From an uncultured Eubacteriales bacterium (GTDB taxonomy: Bacteria; Bacillota; Clostridia; Oscillospirales; Oscillospiraceae), in assembly GCA_900543085.1 (NCBI GenBank), contig UQQF01000001.1, forward strand, positions 310,001 to 374,000: a stretch of 64,000 bases of DNA, in the 5' to 3' direction. The translations under genes were made by a program, and so were the position numbers. Shown here piece after piece: positions 7,041 to 15,759 of this stretch (positions are counted from its first letter, which is position 1; each line of letters opens with the position of its first letter). The notes beneath the pieces are model-generated. The model saw nothing but the letters and a program-made list of their open reading frames with translations, ran no database searches and had not been told where the DNA came from.

Positions 7041-8954
7041 TCAGGCGTTTTCGGCCAGCAGCTCGTAGATGGCGTCCATACCGTCGGTGGTGGCGTCAAG
7101 CGCGTTGCCGACGGCCTTCGCATCTCCGATCACGCGGCAGAAGATGCCGTTCTTCTTGCAGGCGGCGACGATGTCCGTGGTGTCGCGGCTGCGGGAGCCG
7201 ACGGAGATGACCGCGGTGTCGCAGGGCACGGTGACCATCTTGTCGTTCTTGCTGTAGACCACGCTGTCGGCGCGGATCTCCTCGCACTTGGCCTCGCCGA
7301 CAAAGTTGATGCCGTAGTCGAAAAGGTTCTTCTTGACGAACTTGCGGCGCAGCGGGCCATAGCCGATGCCGGGCTTGTTGCGCATCTCGATGACGGTCAC
7401 CTTCGCGCCGCGCTCGGCGAGGTACTCGGCGACCTCGACGCCGACGGAAGCGCCACCGATAACTACGACGTTGCCGGTCGGGGTGATCTCTCCGGCGAGG
7501 ACCTCGTGCGCGTTGCACACGTTGGGCAGGTCATAGCCGGGTATCCTGGGCATGAGCGGCACGGCGCCGATCGCGCAGATGACGGCGTCGGGCTTGACGC
7601 GGGATATGAGCTCCGGCGTGACCGTGGTGTTCAGGTGCACGGGGATGCCGAGGCTGAGGACAGCCTTCTGCTCCCACTCGTCCGCCTCGCCTATCTCCTC
7701 CTTGTGGGGGGCCTTGCCGGCCAGGACGAACTGTCCGCCCATGGCGTCGGTCATCTCGTATATCTCGGGATCGTGGCCGAGCTGCTTGAGGTACCTGGCG
7801 GTGACCATTCCGCCCATGCCGCCGCCGATGACCATGACGTGCAGCTTGCGCTTGGCGACGGGCAGGGGCTTGCTCTCCCTGGCGCACATCGGGTTGCGCA
7901 GGCAGGAGATGGTCTCCCTGTCGGGCAGGGTGACGGCGTCATAGCAGCCCTGGAGGCAGCCGATGCACTTGACTATCTTGTCGCTCTCGCCGCGCATGGC
8001 CTTGTTGCACCACTCGGGGTCGGCTATCTGGGCGCGGCCGATGGCGACCATGTCGGCCTTGCCCTCCTGCAGGGCGCGCTCGGCCATCTCGGGCTCGATG
8101 ATGCGGCCGACGGTGGCCACGGCGACGTTGACCTTGCTCTTGAGCTCGCCGATGAGGTCGATGTTGAGACCCTTCGGCAGGTTGATGGGGGGAACCTCAA
8201 ACACGTTCGCGAAGGAGAGGATGTTGCCGCGGGACACGTCCGCGAGGTCGACGCCGGCCTCGCCCGCCATGTTGACGAACGCGGCGACATCGTCGACCGT
8301 CAGGCCGTTCTCGAGGTAATCGTCCTGCACGTCCACGCGCATGAGCAGAGGCATGTCCTCGGGCATGTTGCGGCGCATCTCGCGGATGCACTCCAGCGCG
8401 AAGCGGGCTCGGTTCTCAAGGCTTCCGCCGTAGCCGTCGGTGCGGTGATTGATAGCGGCAGAGAGGAACTCGTGCGCGAGATAGGTGTGGGCAGCGTGGA
8501 ACTCCACGGTGTCGAATCCGGCCTCGACGGCGAGCTTGGCGCTCTTGCCGAAGGCGGCGACTATCTCGTCGATGTCCTCCTGCGTCATGTTGTTGACATC
8601 CAGGCAACGCACTCCCTCGTAAAGGAAAGGACGGTACACGAAGCCGCAGTGGAGAAGCTGAACGCCTATCTTTCCGCCTGCCTCGTGCACGGCGGCGGTG
8701 AGCTTCTTGAATTCGTCGCGCTGCTCCTCGGTATAGAGACCGAAGTTCATCTTGGAGCGCGAGGTGATGTGTACGGCGGTGCACTCAAACATGTTGAGCG
8801 CGCAGCCGCCCTTCACACGGGCGACGTGGTAGGCTATGACCTCATCGCCGATGTGATCGTGCGCGAGCTTGGTATCCATACCGGGCATGAGCACGCGGTT
8901 CTTGAGCTCAAGGCCGCGAAGCTTTATCGGGGAAAAAAGTTTTTCAAACTGCAT
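7041..8954 (-). CDS. third BaiCD/BaiH-type NADH:flavin oxidoreductase
   Basis: A 637-residue 2,4-dienoyl-CoA-reductase-type protein. It has an old-yellow-enzyme barrel (about 1-325), [4Fe-4S] cysteines C330, C333, C337 and C351, then a FAD/NAD(P) domain with a glycine-rich motif near 372-382 (VMVIGGGMGGM). It is closer to BaiCD (same MPGM-TK start region, CIGCxQGCYDAV cluster site) than to BaiH, but differs along its whole length from the BaiCD gene immediately upstream. The canonical bai operon has only two such enzymes. It may handle another stereochemistry (for example 5alpha/allo or Delta6 intermediates) or another steroid; this is inference. It lies 59 bases after baiCD and 46 bases before baiA. 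The ATG follows AGGAGAGTT. Confidence 0.9.
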   Translation of the reverse strand: MQFEKLFSPIKLRGLELKNRVLMPGMDTKLAHDHIGDEVIAYHVARVKGGCALNMFECTAVHITSRSKMNFGLYTEEQRDEFKKLTAAVHEAGGKIGVQLLHCGFVYRPFLYEGVRCLDVNNMTQEDIDEIVAAFGKSAKLAVEAGFDTVEFHAAHTYLAHEFLSAAINHRTDGYGGSLENRARFALECIREMRRNMPEDMPLLMRVDVQDDYLENGLTVDDVAAFVNMAGEAGVDLADVSRGNILSFANVFEVPPINLPKGLNIDLIGELKSKVNVAVATVGRIIEPEMAERALQEGKADMVAIGRAQIADPEWCNKAMRGESDKIVKCIGCLQGCYDAVTLPDRETISCLRNPMCARESKPLPVAKRKLHVMVIGGGMGGMVTARYLKQLGHDPEIYEMTDAMGGQFVLAGKAPHKEEIGEADEWEQKAVLSLGIPVHLNTTVTPELISRVKPDAVICAIGAVPLMPRIPGYDLPNVCNAHEVLAGEITPTGNVVVIGGASVGVEVAEYLAERGAKVTVIEMRNKPGIGYGPLRRKFVKKNLFDYGINFVGEAKCEEIRADSVVYSKNDKMVTVPCDTAVISVGSRSRDTTDIVAACKKNGIFCRVIGDAKAVGNALDATTDGMDAIYELLAENA

Positions 8955-9013
8955 AAAACTCTCCTGTATAATCTTATTCTCTCAAATAGTGCGATGACTA
9001 GATGATTTGATTT

Positions 9014-10930
9014 TTATATGTTCAGCGCAACCTCGGCGGCCTCGCGGGTAGCCCAGAGGGCGGTGCGGGCCTGCTTGGCGTCGCCGATGACATGGCAGGG
9101 AACGCTCAGCTCGGCGCACTTGGCCTGGAGCTCCTCGCTGCCGCGGGCGGTGATGCCCATGCAGATGACGACGGCGTCAAAGTCGGCGCTGCCCTGGGTG
9201 GTCTCCTTGGTCTTGCGGTCGGTGATGACGTAGTGCACTGTCTTGCCGTTCTCTATGCCCAGAACGGTCGTGCCGCCCATACCGGTGATGCCGTAGCCCT
9301 TGAGCTGGGGCTTGAGGAACATCTTGCGGAGCATGGTGAGGTCGTTGCCGACGCCCTTCTTCTCCATGACGGTGACCTTGCAGCCCTGGGTCGCGAGTAT
9401 CATGGCGACCTCGCTGCCGACGCTGCCGCAGCCGACGACGCAGACGTTGCCGGAGAGCTTGACCTCGCCCTTGACGACCTGGTACTGGTGGTAGGCGGTC
9501 TCGGCGCCGGGGATGGCGGGGGCGACGTAGTCGGAGCCGATGGCCACGATGACCTCATCGGGCTTGACCTCGGCGATCAGCTCGGGGGTGACGGCGGTGT
9601 TCAGGTGCACCTCGATGCCCATGCGCTCGATCTCTTTGACCTCCCACTCGGCGGCCTCGGTCATCTCGTGCTTCTGCGGAGCGACGCCGGCGAGCAGGAA
9701 CTGTCCGCCCAGCTTGTCGGAGGCTTCGTAGATGGCGGGCTCGTGGCCGCGGGCCTTGAGTATCTCAGCCGCGAGCATGCCGCCCATGCCGCCGCCGATT
9801 ATCATGACCTTCTTGGGAGCGTCGGTCTTGGGCAGACCCTTGTACTCGAGGCAAGCCAGCGGGTTGCGGGTGCAGGTGATGGTCTTGAAGCGCGGGTCGA
9901 TGACGGCGTCATAGCAGCCCTGATCGCAGCCGATGCACTTGCGTATCAGCTCGGGGTGACCCTCCTGAGCCTTCTTGACCCACTGGGGATCGGTGATCTG
10001 GCCGCGGCCGACGCCGACGAGGTCGATCTTGCCATCGGCAATCAGCTTGTCGGCGAGCTCGGGGGTGTTCACGCGGCCGACGCCCATGACGGGGATGCTG
10101 ATCTGGGACTTGATCCTGGCGATGTTCTCCATGTTGAAGCCGGGCTCCAGCAGATAGGGCGGAACCTCGTAAACAGTGGCGAAGCTCATGGAGTTGCCGC
10201 GGGAGAGGTCGACGACGTCGACGCCCAGCTCGGCGCTGCGGTTGATGAACTTGACTATTTCTTCCTCGGTCATGACCTCGGGCATGAGCTCGTCGACGGC
10301 GTCGCAGCGCATGAACAGAGGCATGGTGTCGGGGATGTTGGCGCGGATCTCCTTGATGCAGTTCCAGGCGAAGCGGCAGCGGTTCTCAAAGCTTCCGCCG
10401 TACTCGTCGGTGCGGTGGTTGGTGCCGGGGCTGAGCATCTCGTGCGGCAGGTAGCTGTGGCCGCCGTGGTACTCAATGACGTCGAAGCCCGCGTCGACCG
10501 CGCGCTTGGCCGCCTGGCCGAACTGCTTTTCAATCTCCTGGAGACGCTCGACCGTCAGGGTGTCAGGAGTCTCGAGCTTGTTGGTGTCGTCAAAGAAGAA
10601 CTGGGGCGTGAAGCCGCCGTGCCAGAGCTGTATGCCCATCCTGCCGCCAACGGCGTGCACGGCGTCGGTCAGCTTCCTGAGCTCCTCGACGTCCTTGTCG
10701 GTGTAGATGCCCATATACATATAGGCGTGCGGCTCCGGACAGACGGCGGCGACCTCAAAGATGTTCAGGGCGCATCCGGACTTGGCCTTCGCAACATGGT
10801 AGGCGATCATGTCTTCGCCTATCTCGTGCTTGTTGCGGACCATCTTGGTGTTCATGCCGGGAAGAACGACACGGTTCTTAAGCTCCAGCCCGCGTACCTT
10901 CAGGGGGCTGAACAGTGCATCAAAACTCAT
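9014..10930 (-). CDS. baiCD: BaiCD: 3-oxocholoyl-CoA 4-desaturase
   Basis: A 638-residue flavoenzyme matching C. scindens BaiCD (639) in long segments, such as LFSPLKVRGLELKNR (7-20), NKHEIGEDMIAYHVA and MYMGIYTD. FMN-binding old-yellow-enzyme barrel about 1-325; [4Fe-4S] cysteines C332, C335, C339 and C353; FAD/NAD(P) domain with IIGGGMGGM near 377-385. BaiCD introduces the C4-C5 double bond into 3-oxo-7alpha-hydroxy bile acid-CoA, and reverses a similar step in the reductive arm. The ATG at 10928-10930 is chosen because it gives the family start (MSFDALFSP) and follows a purine-rich AGCAGGAAATT; the open frame extends 23 codons upstream. It is the second gene of the operon. Confidence 0.95.
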   Translation of the reverse strand: MSFDALFSPLKVRGLELKNRVVLPGMNTKMVRNKHEIGEDMIAYHVAKAKSGCALNIFEVAAVCPEPHAYMYMGIYTDKDVEELRKLTDAVHAVGGRMGIQLWHGGFTPQFFFDDTNKLETPDTLTVERLQEIEKQFGQAAKRAVDAGFDVIEYHGGHSYLPHEMLSPGTNHRTDEYGGSFENRCRFAWNCIKEIRANIPDTMPLFMRCDAVDELMPEVMTEEEIVKFINRSAELGVDVVDLSRGNSMSFATVYEVPPYLLEPGFNMENIARIKSQISIPVMGVGRVNTPELADKLIADGKIDLVGVGRGQITDPQWVKKAQEGHPELIRKCIGCDQGCYDAVIDPRFKTITCTRNPLACLEYKGLPKTDAPKKVMIIGGGMGGMLAAEILKARGHEPAIYEASDKLGGQFLLAGVAPQKHEMTEAAEWEVKEIERMGIEVHLNTAVTPELIAEVKPDEVIVAIGSDYVAPAIPGAETAYHQYQVVKGEVKLSGNVCVVGCGSVGSEVAMILATQGCKVTVMEKKGVGNDLTMLRKMFLKPQLKGYGITGMGGTTVLGIENGKTVHYVITDRKTKETTQGSADFDAVVICMGITARGSEELQAKCAELSVPCHVIGDAKQARTALWATREAAEVALNI

Positions 10931-10997
10931 AATTTCCTGCTCCTTCTTATTATTATTTTGTTTTGATTCCGGTTTATTTCTACTCTCGCTGTATATC

Positions 10998-11029
10998 AAG
11001 CCAGGGCTCAGCCCCGGCTCAACTGGCTT
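10998..11029 (-). promoter_or_regulatory. intercistronic hairpin between baiB and baiCD
   Basis: Outer arms AAGCCAG (10998-11004) and CTGGCTT (11023-11029) enclose a further GC-rich inverted segment (GGCTCAGCCCCGGCTC). No T-run follows on the minus strand. It lies in the longest gap of the operon (126 bases) and could set the ratio of baiB to downstream expression. Confidence 0.45.
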
Positions 11030-11056
11030 TTGAACGCCGCAAGCGGCAGATGGGGT

Positions 11057-12583
11057 TCACACGCCCCTGGCTATGCATTCCTTCATGATCCTCATGCGCT
11101 GGATCTTGCCGTTGCCCTCGTGGCGTATGCTCGGAACCAGCTCATAGGTCTTGGGTATCTTGTAAGGAGTGAGCCTTGTCTTGAGGAAGGACTTGAGGTC
11201 TGCTATGTCTATTTTCTCCCTGGACTCTATCACCGCGTGTATCCTCCTGCCCCACTCGGGGTCGGGCAGTCCCACGACGACGGCGTCGAGCACGTTGGGA
11301 TACTGCATTATCGCGTTTTCTACCTCGACGGCGAACACGTTTTCGCCGCCGGTGACGATTATGTCGCTCCTTCGGTCGGAGAAGTAGAGGTAGCCGTCCT
11401 CGTCGACATAGCCCATGTCGCCTACGCTGCGGTAGCCGTCAGGCATGAGCTCTATCGGGGGAGCGTTTATGTATTCGGTGTAGAAGAAGTCGGCCGGCGG
11501 GGTCATGAATATCTCGCCGACGGTGCCCGTGGGCACCTCATGCCCGTTCTCGTCGCGGATGGAGATCTTGCCCCCGCCCACCGGGCGTCCGACGCTGCCG
11601 GGGTGCTTGAGCCACTGGTCGCCGCGGATGCAGCACAGGCCTATGACCTCCGTCTGGGAGTACATCTCATAGACCCGCTCGGGCGGTATGAGCTTGAACC
11701 ACTCGCGCTTGAGCCACTCGGAGCAAACGCCGCCGGTGTGGCTGAAAGCCTTTATCGTCGCGAAGTCGGCCGCCGAAACGCCCGGCTCCTTCACTATCCT
11801 GTGCATGAGCGTGGGAACCATCTGCATGTACTCCACGCCGAACTCCTTTATAAGCTTGATAATGCTGTCCGGACACAGGTTGTGCGGCATTATTATCGTG
11901 TTGCCCATGAACAGGCCGTTCATCAGGCAGGAGTGCGGGGCACCGTGGAAGATGGGGCCGAGCAGCATCTGCATCATCTCGAAGCCCATGCCTATCATCT
12001 CGCACCAGCCGCGGAGCGTATCGTCCGTGTGCCCGGCGGCCAGGTTCTGGCGTATCAGCTTGGGGCGCCCGGTAGAGCCGCCGGAGAGAGTTATTATATT
12101 GGGGTTGGACACGACGTCCGGAGGCAGCGTCTCGGCGAAGCCGGCCGAGAGCTCCTCGAGCCTGGCGCCGGAGATGGCGTCGGCGTCCTCGTCCAGCTCC
12201 AAATCGGTGAGCAGCAGCTTCGGGTGCAGGGTGTCCAGCACGCCGTCGAGCTCCGCAATGGTGGTCTTGCTCGGTATGGGCACGTAGCACGCGCCGCACT
12301 TCCATATCGCCAGCATCGCCGCAACGTGCAGAATGTTGTTCGGCCAGGTGACGATGACAGTGCTGTCGGAGTCTATTCCTTTATCAATAAGTAGCCAAGC
12401 TATGCGGTTTGAGAGCTTTCTCAGACCGTCCCAGCTGATTTTTATTTCCTTTCCCTGCTTGTCAATTTCCACAATCGCCGTGCCGTCCGGTTTGGCATCA
12501 GCGACATATTCCAGCTGCAATCCCGGGGTGACGAAATCTTCCGTCCCTTTGTTAAATCTGTTAAAACGCACACTTTCCGGCAT
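11057..12583 (-). CDS. baiB: BaiB: bile acid-CoA ligase
   Basis: A 508-residue AMP-forming acyl-CoA ligase (ANL superfamily). The P-loop-like motif LSGGSTGRPK lies at about 166-175, the YSQTE motif in the middle, and the hinge region GYLYFSDRRSD near the C-terminal domain. It closely follows C. scindens BaiB, including NRFNxGTxxFVTPG near the start, GPxFHGAPHS, HTGGVCS and the end CIARG. BaiB activates primary bile acids with ATP and CoA to bile acyl-CoA. It is the promoter-proximal gene of the operon, divergent from the AraC-type regulator across 262 bases. The ATG follows GGGAGGTTTGTAGATA, a somewhat long spacing. Confidence 0.95.
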   Translation of the reverse strand: MPESVRFNRFNKGTEDFVTPGLQLEYVADAKPDGTAIVEIDKQGKEIKISWDGLRKLSNRIAWLLIDKGIDSDSTVIVTWPNNILHVAAMLAIWKCGACYVPIPSKTTIAELDGVLDTLHPKLLLTDLELDEDADAISGARLEELSAGFAETLPPDVVSNPNIITLSGGSTGRPKLIRQNLAAGHTDDTLRGWCEMIGMGFEMMQMLLGPIFHGAPHSCLMNGLFMGNTIIMPHNLCPDSIIKLIKEFGVEYMQMVPTLMHRIVKEPGVSAADFATIKAFSHTGGVCSEWLKREWFKLIPPERVYEMYSQTEVIGLCCIRGDQWLKHPGSVGRPVGGGKISIRDENGHEVPTGTVGEIFMTPPADFFYTEYINAPPIELMPDGYRSVGDMGYVDEDGYLYFSDRRSDIIVTGGENVFAVEVENAIMQYPNVLDAVVVGLPDPEWGRRIHAVIESREKIDIADLKSFLKTRLTPYKIPKTYELVPSIRHEGNGKIQRMRIMKECIARGV

Positions 12584-12763
12584 TATCTACAAACCTCCCG
12601 AACCTCTCCCGCGACTGTGTTTCCAATATTGACATTTACTCGGGTCTTCCCCACGAAGTGACCCATTTGCTTGTTAATAGATTATCTAAATTGAGGTGAA
12701 AATGGCGGAACAATATTCCCCAAATACTTTCGCTTTGCTCAGTCATTTTGGAGCAATTAGATA

Positions 12764-12792
12764 TTGACTTATAGTCCGTTTTTTCGTAAAAT
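12764..12792 (+). promoter_or_regulatory. sigma-A-like promoter for the AraC-family gene
   Basis: TTGACT (12764-12769), a 17-base spacer and TAAAAT (12787-12792) lie 54 bases before the regulator start. The 262-base baiB/regulator gap is markedly AT-rich against its surroundings. I could not place a convincing baiB promoter in it. Confidence 0.55.
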
Positions 12793-12845
12793 ACTATCAG
12801 AAAACCGCGGCTTATAACACACGCCGCAAGAACGGGGCGAGAATA

Positions 12846-14093
12846 TTGAACAACTGGCCAGAATCCGTCGGTTTAACCGAGAATCCCGTGCGCGGATACT
12901 TCGTCGAGCTGGATCGATTCCTGCATCTGCAGCGCTTTGATATAAGCGAGCCTCTGCCTCCTATCTCCGAGGATGAGAGCGTATTGCTGTTCGTTGTCAG
13001 CGGCAGCGGGCGCATCACGATAAACGGGGTCGTGTTCACGCTCGAGCCCGGCTCGCTGGCCTGGCTGCAGAGCTATCACACGTACACCATAGAGCCGGCC
13101 TTCGGCGAGACGCTGAGCTTTGCGGTCTGCATTTACGACTACCCGCTGTCCAGCTATCTGGTCATACTCAAGCAGACGAACGAGATCTCGCAGGCCATAA
13201 TGAACGCCATGCCGGTCATAGCCCTCGAGGAGAAGCGCGCGGCCATCATAGGGCGCCTGCTCCAGGAGTTCGGGGAGGAGAACGAGTCCGGCAGCCGCGG
13301 CAGCAGCATGATTAAGGTGGCCGTTATCGGCCAGATAATCACCTTTTTCATAGCCGGGTGCATACGCCGCGTCAAGCGCGAGAGCGAGTCGCAGATGCCT
13401 CTGGGCTGGCTGGCGACGCTGTACATCGCCGCGCACTACCGCGAGGACATATCCGCCAAGAGCGTGTCCGAGCATTTCGGCTGCACAAGCGCGGAGCTCA
13501 ACCGCGAGCTTAGGAAGATAAGCGGGCTGAATTTTGTCCAGACCCTCGACCGGGTGCGCATCAACATAGCCTGCGGCGCGATGTTTTTCGAGGACGTGTC
13601 CCTGAGCTATCTGCTCAGCTACTCCGGCTTCTCCACCGAGGCCGCGTTCTACAGGCTGTTCAAGCGCTACAAGGGCATGTCCCCCAACGAATACCGGGCG
13701 ATGCGCCTGAACAGAGCCGGCGGCGGATACAGCGCCATGATAGGCTCGCGCACGGTAATGAGCGCCATGAACTACATTCAGGAGAACTATGCGGCGCCCA
13801 TAACGCAGAAGTCCATAGCCGCCGACCTCTACATTTCCGAGGCGCTTATCAATGAGCGCTTCCAGAGCATGTTCGGCATGAGCTGCCGGCAGATAATAAT
13901 GCTCTGCCGCGTGCGGCACGCCGAGCCGCTGCTGCTGAACACGGATCTGCCGCTGCTGGACATCGCGATAAGGGTGGGCTTCAACTCTACCAAAGTGTTC
14001 GCCCGCGCCTTCCGGCGGGTGAACGGCATATCCCCCGGGGAATACCGTCAGAGTGCGAAAGGAGGAAAAAATGGCGCGCAGGAGGAAGAATAA
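12846..14093 (+). CDS. AraC-family regulator with two tandem DNA-binding domains
   Basis: 415 residues: an N-terminal cupin-like sensor (about 20-125), a linker, then two separate AraC/XylS helix-turn-helix domains at about 187-285 and 302-402. Each ends with its own family signature: GFSTEAAFYRLFKRYKGMSP in the first and GFNSTKVFARAFRRVNGISP in the second. AraC proteins normally have one such domain. The gene is divergent from baiB and overlaps the next gene, so it probably controls the bai operon, with bile acid or a derivative as the obvious candidate ligand (inference). AraC-type regulators are known next to bai operons in other species. The start is a TTG at 12846, after a weak GGGGCGAG site; a different start is possible. 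Confidence 0.85.
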   Translation: MNNWPESVGLTENPVRGYFVELDRFLHLQRFDISEPLPPISEDESVLLFVVSGSGRITINGVVFTLEPGSLAWLQSYHTYTIEPAFGETLSFAVCIYDYPLSSYLVILKQTNEISQAIMNAMPVIALEEKRAAIIGRLLQEFGEENESGSRGSSMIKVAVIGQIITFFIAGCIRRVKRESESQMPLGWLATLYIAAHYREDISAKSVSEHFGCTSAELNRELRKISGLNFVQTLDRVRINIACGAMFFEDVSLSYLLSYSGFSTEAAFYRLFKRYKGMSPNEYRAMRLNRAGGGYSAMIGSRTVMSAMNYIQENYAAPITQKSIAADLYISEALINERFQSMFGMSCRQIIMLCRVRHAEPLLLNTDLPLLDIAIRVGFNSTKVFARAFRRVNGISPGEYRQSAKGGKNGAQEEE

Positions 14094-14664
14094 CGGCTTC
14101 TCACAGCCGATGATAAGCTTTGAATATTTCTTCGACGACGACCGCGCTTTGAAGATACGTACAGTGCAGCGCCGAACCTCCTCGCCCACGAACCTCAGGC
14201 ACAACGAGGGCATAACCCTCCTGTTCGTCAGGCAGGGGCGCGGCGAGGTAGCCGTCAACACGCACCGACTCCCGGTCGAGCGCGGCACCCTCATGGCGCT
14301 GAGCGACTATCAGCACTTTCAGCTCATACCCGCCGGGCACTCCTCGATAGAGTACATCGAGTGCCAGTTCGAGTATTTGCTCTACCTGTTTTTCATGTCC
14401 AGCCCGTACTGTCAGTTCTCAGTGCCCGGCTTCGGCTCCATCCCCGTTGTCGCCACCGTCGGCGGGGAGCTTCTCGCCACCACGGAGCGGCTCATGGAGC
14501 TGCTGGTGAAAAGCCACCAGAGGGAGCGCAGCGGCCAGCGCGAAGTCCTGCAGGTCATGGAGCTCATGGGCGTGCTGATAAAGGCCAGCAACGCCGAGAT
14601 AGAATACCCCAACCCGCCTCCCGAGGCCGTCCCGGAGCAGGACGGCACATGCGAAAGCGAATAA
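14071..14664 (+). CDS. cupin-like AraC-type sensor protein lacking a DNA-binding domain
   Basis: 197 residues resembling only the N-terminal ligand-binding half of an AraC regulator: a beta-rich cupin segment (about 15-105, with ITLLFVRQGRGEVAVN and a GTLMALSDYQHFQL strand pair) followed by helices. No helix-turn-helix follows before the stop. The ATG at 14071 has a textbook AAAGGAGGAAAAA site located inside the end of the preceding gene; the two frames overlap by 23 bases, so translation is probably coupled. It may be a partner or anti-regulator of the double-domain AraC protein, or a degraded duplicate. The function is not recognised; the cupin assignment is moderate. Confidence 0.65.
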   Translation: MARRRKNNGFSQPMISFEYFFDDDRALKIRTVQRRTSSPTNLRHNEGITLLFVRQGRGEVAVNTHRLPVERGTLMALSDYQHFQLIPAGHSSIEYIECQFEYLLYLFFMSSPYCQFSVPGFGSIPVVATVGGELLATTERLMELLVKSHQRERSGQREVLQVMELMGVLIKASNAEIEYPNPPPEAVPEQDGTCESE

Positions 14665-14672
14665 AAACATCA

Positions 14673-14703
14673 AAGGCCGGCCGCACCGAGTGCGGCCGGC
14701 CTT
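14673..14703. terminator. bidirectional intrinsic terminator
   Basis: A perfect 14-bp stem (AAGGCCGGCCGCAC at 14673-14686 with its complement at 14690-14703), 3-base loop, followed by ATTTTTT on the plus strand and a TTTTTAT tract on the minus strand. It separates the convergent cupin and LysR genes. Confidence 0.9.
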
Positions 14704-14714
14704 ATTTTTTCGGC

Positions 14715-15596
14715 TCATGTGTTTTGCAGCATCTCCAGCAGGTTTGCCGTTGCGGTGCTTATGGCGTTTTTGGGGTAGGCGATAAGCGTCTTCGCCACCC
14801 TGTGGAAGCCCTCTATCGGAACCAGGCGTATGCCCGGCAGCCCCATATTGGCCACGCTCTCCGGTGCGATGGACACGCCCATGTCGGCGCTGACCAGCAG
14901 CACCAGGGAGTAAAAATCGTCGGCGTACACCCGCTCGTTCTCCCCCAGCCCGAGGTGCACATACATCTCGTTTATCACTTCCTCGGCGGTCTGCAGGTGA
15001 TAGCTTTTCGTCAGTACGACCGGCAGCGATGTAAGCTCCTCGAACTTGATGCTCTGCTTTCGCGCAAGCGGGTTTATCGAGCTTATCATCAGCATGCAGC
15101 GTCCGAGTGATATGGGCTTTATACCGAGCCAGCTCTCGCGCTCCAGCCCGAAGCTGGAGAGCACGGCCAGATCCATCTCGCCGTTGGCCAGCTTCTCCAC
15201 CAGCTCGCGGCCGGTGCCGGAGTGCAGCTCTATGCGCCTGCCCGGCTTGGCCGTGCAGTAGTTGTGCACAAGCTTTGACGCGACCCAGAGGTCGTAGGCG
15301 CCGCAGTACCCCACGCTGAGCGTGTCCGGGTCTCCCTGGGCTATGCGCCGGCTCTGATATACAGCGCTGTTGTAGCTGCTCATGACCTGGCGGCACTGGC
15401 GGTAATAGGCCTCCCCCGCCTGCGTGAGCGTGACGCCCTTGCGGCTGCGGTTGAAAAGCTGGAACCCCAGCTCGTCTTCAAGCAGCTTTATCTGCTGGCT
15501 GACCGCGGTCTGCGAAATGCAAAGCACCTTCGCCGCGGCAGAGAAATTCTTCTGCTTGGCCGCCTCCAGAAACACGGGCAGCCGCTGAATGCTCAT
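14715..15596 (-). CDS. LysR-family transcriptional regulator
   Basis: 293 residues. The N-terminal winged helix-turn-helix (about 1-60) carries the family pattern FLEAAKQKNFSAAAKVLCISQTAVSQQIK in separate elements, and a substrate-binding domain fills the rest. It is divergent from the SDR / CoA-transferase / flavoprotein operon (15760-19839) and so is the likely regulator of it. The ATG at 15594-15596 is preferred over the one two codons upstream because it sits eight bases from GGAGGT. A palindrome with T-N11-A geometry lies at 15637-15653 in the shared intergenic region. The ligand is unknown; a bile acid-derived effector would fit the neighbourhood. Confidence 0.9.
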   Translation of the reverse strand: MSIQRLPVFLEAAKQKNFSAAAKVLCISQTAVSQQIKLLEDELGFQLFNRSRKGVTLTQAGEAYYRQCRQVMSSYNSAVYQSRRIAQGDPDTLSVGYCGAYDLWVASKLVHNYCTAKPGRRIELHSGTGRELVEKLANGEMDLAVLSSFGLERESWLGIKPISLGRCMLMISSINPLARKQSIKFEELTSLPVVLTKSYHLQTAEEVINEMYVHLGLGENERVYADDFYSLVLLVSADMGVSIAPESVANMGLPGIRLVPIEGFHRVAKTLIAYPKNAISTATANLLEMLQNT

Positions 15597-15636
15597 GGCC
15601 ATCCACCTCCTTGGTACATTCTACCTCAGAATGTTT

Positions 15637-15653
15637 CATAAGTCAAACTTATG
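15637..15653. promoter_or_regulatory. candidate LysR operator
   Basis: CATAAGT-CAA-ACTTATG is a perfect 7-bp inverted repeat. It contains the T-N11-A spacing typical of LysR-family sites (T15639 to A15651) and lies 40 bases upstream of the LysR start in the divergent region. Confidence 0.6.
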
Positions 15654-15759
15654 ATAAGACACGATTTTTGTATTGGACGAACAGAAATTTATGTGTTAGG
15701 CTTTGATTACGGCAAGATTGCCGCATAATTCACAAATTATTACCCAGGAGGTCAAAAAA

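Noticed and set aside
14071-14093. The overlap of the AraC stop with the cupin gene start as a frameshift splitting one regulator
   Set aside because: The AraC protein already ends after a complete second DNA-binding domain, and the cupin gene has its own strong ribosome site, so two genes are more likely than one broken gene.
12873-14294. A 473-codon minus-strand frame opposite the AraC gene
   Set aside because: It is an antisense shadow; the AraC translation has clear motifs and a consistent promoter.
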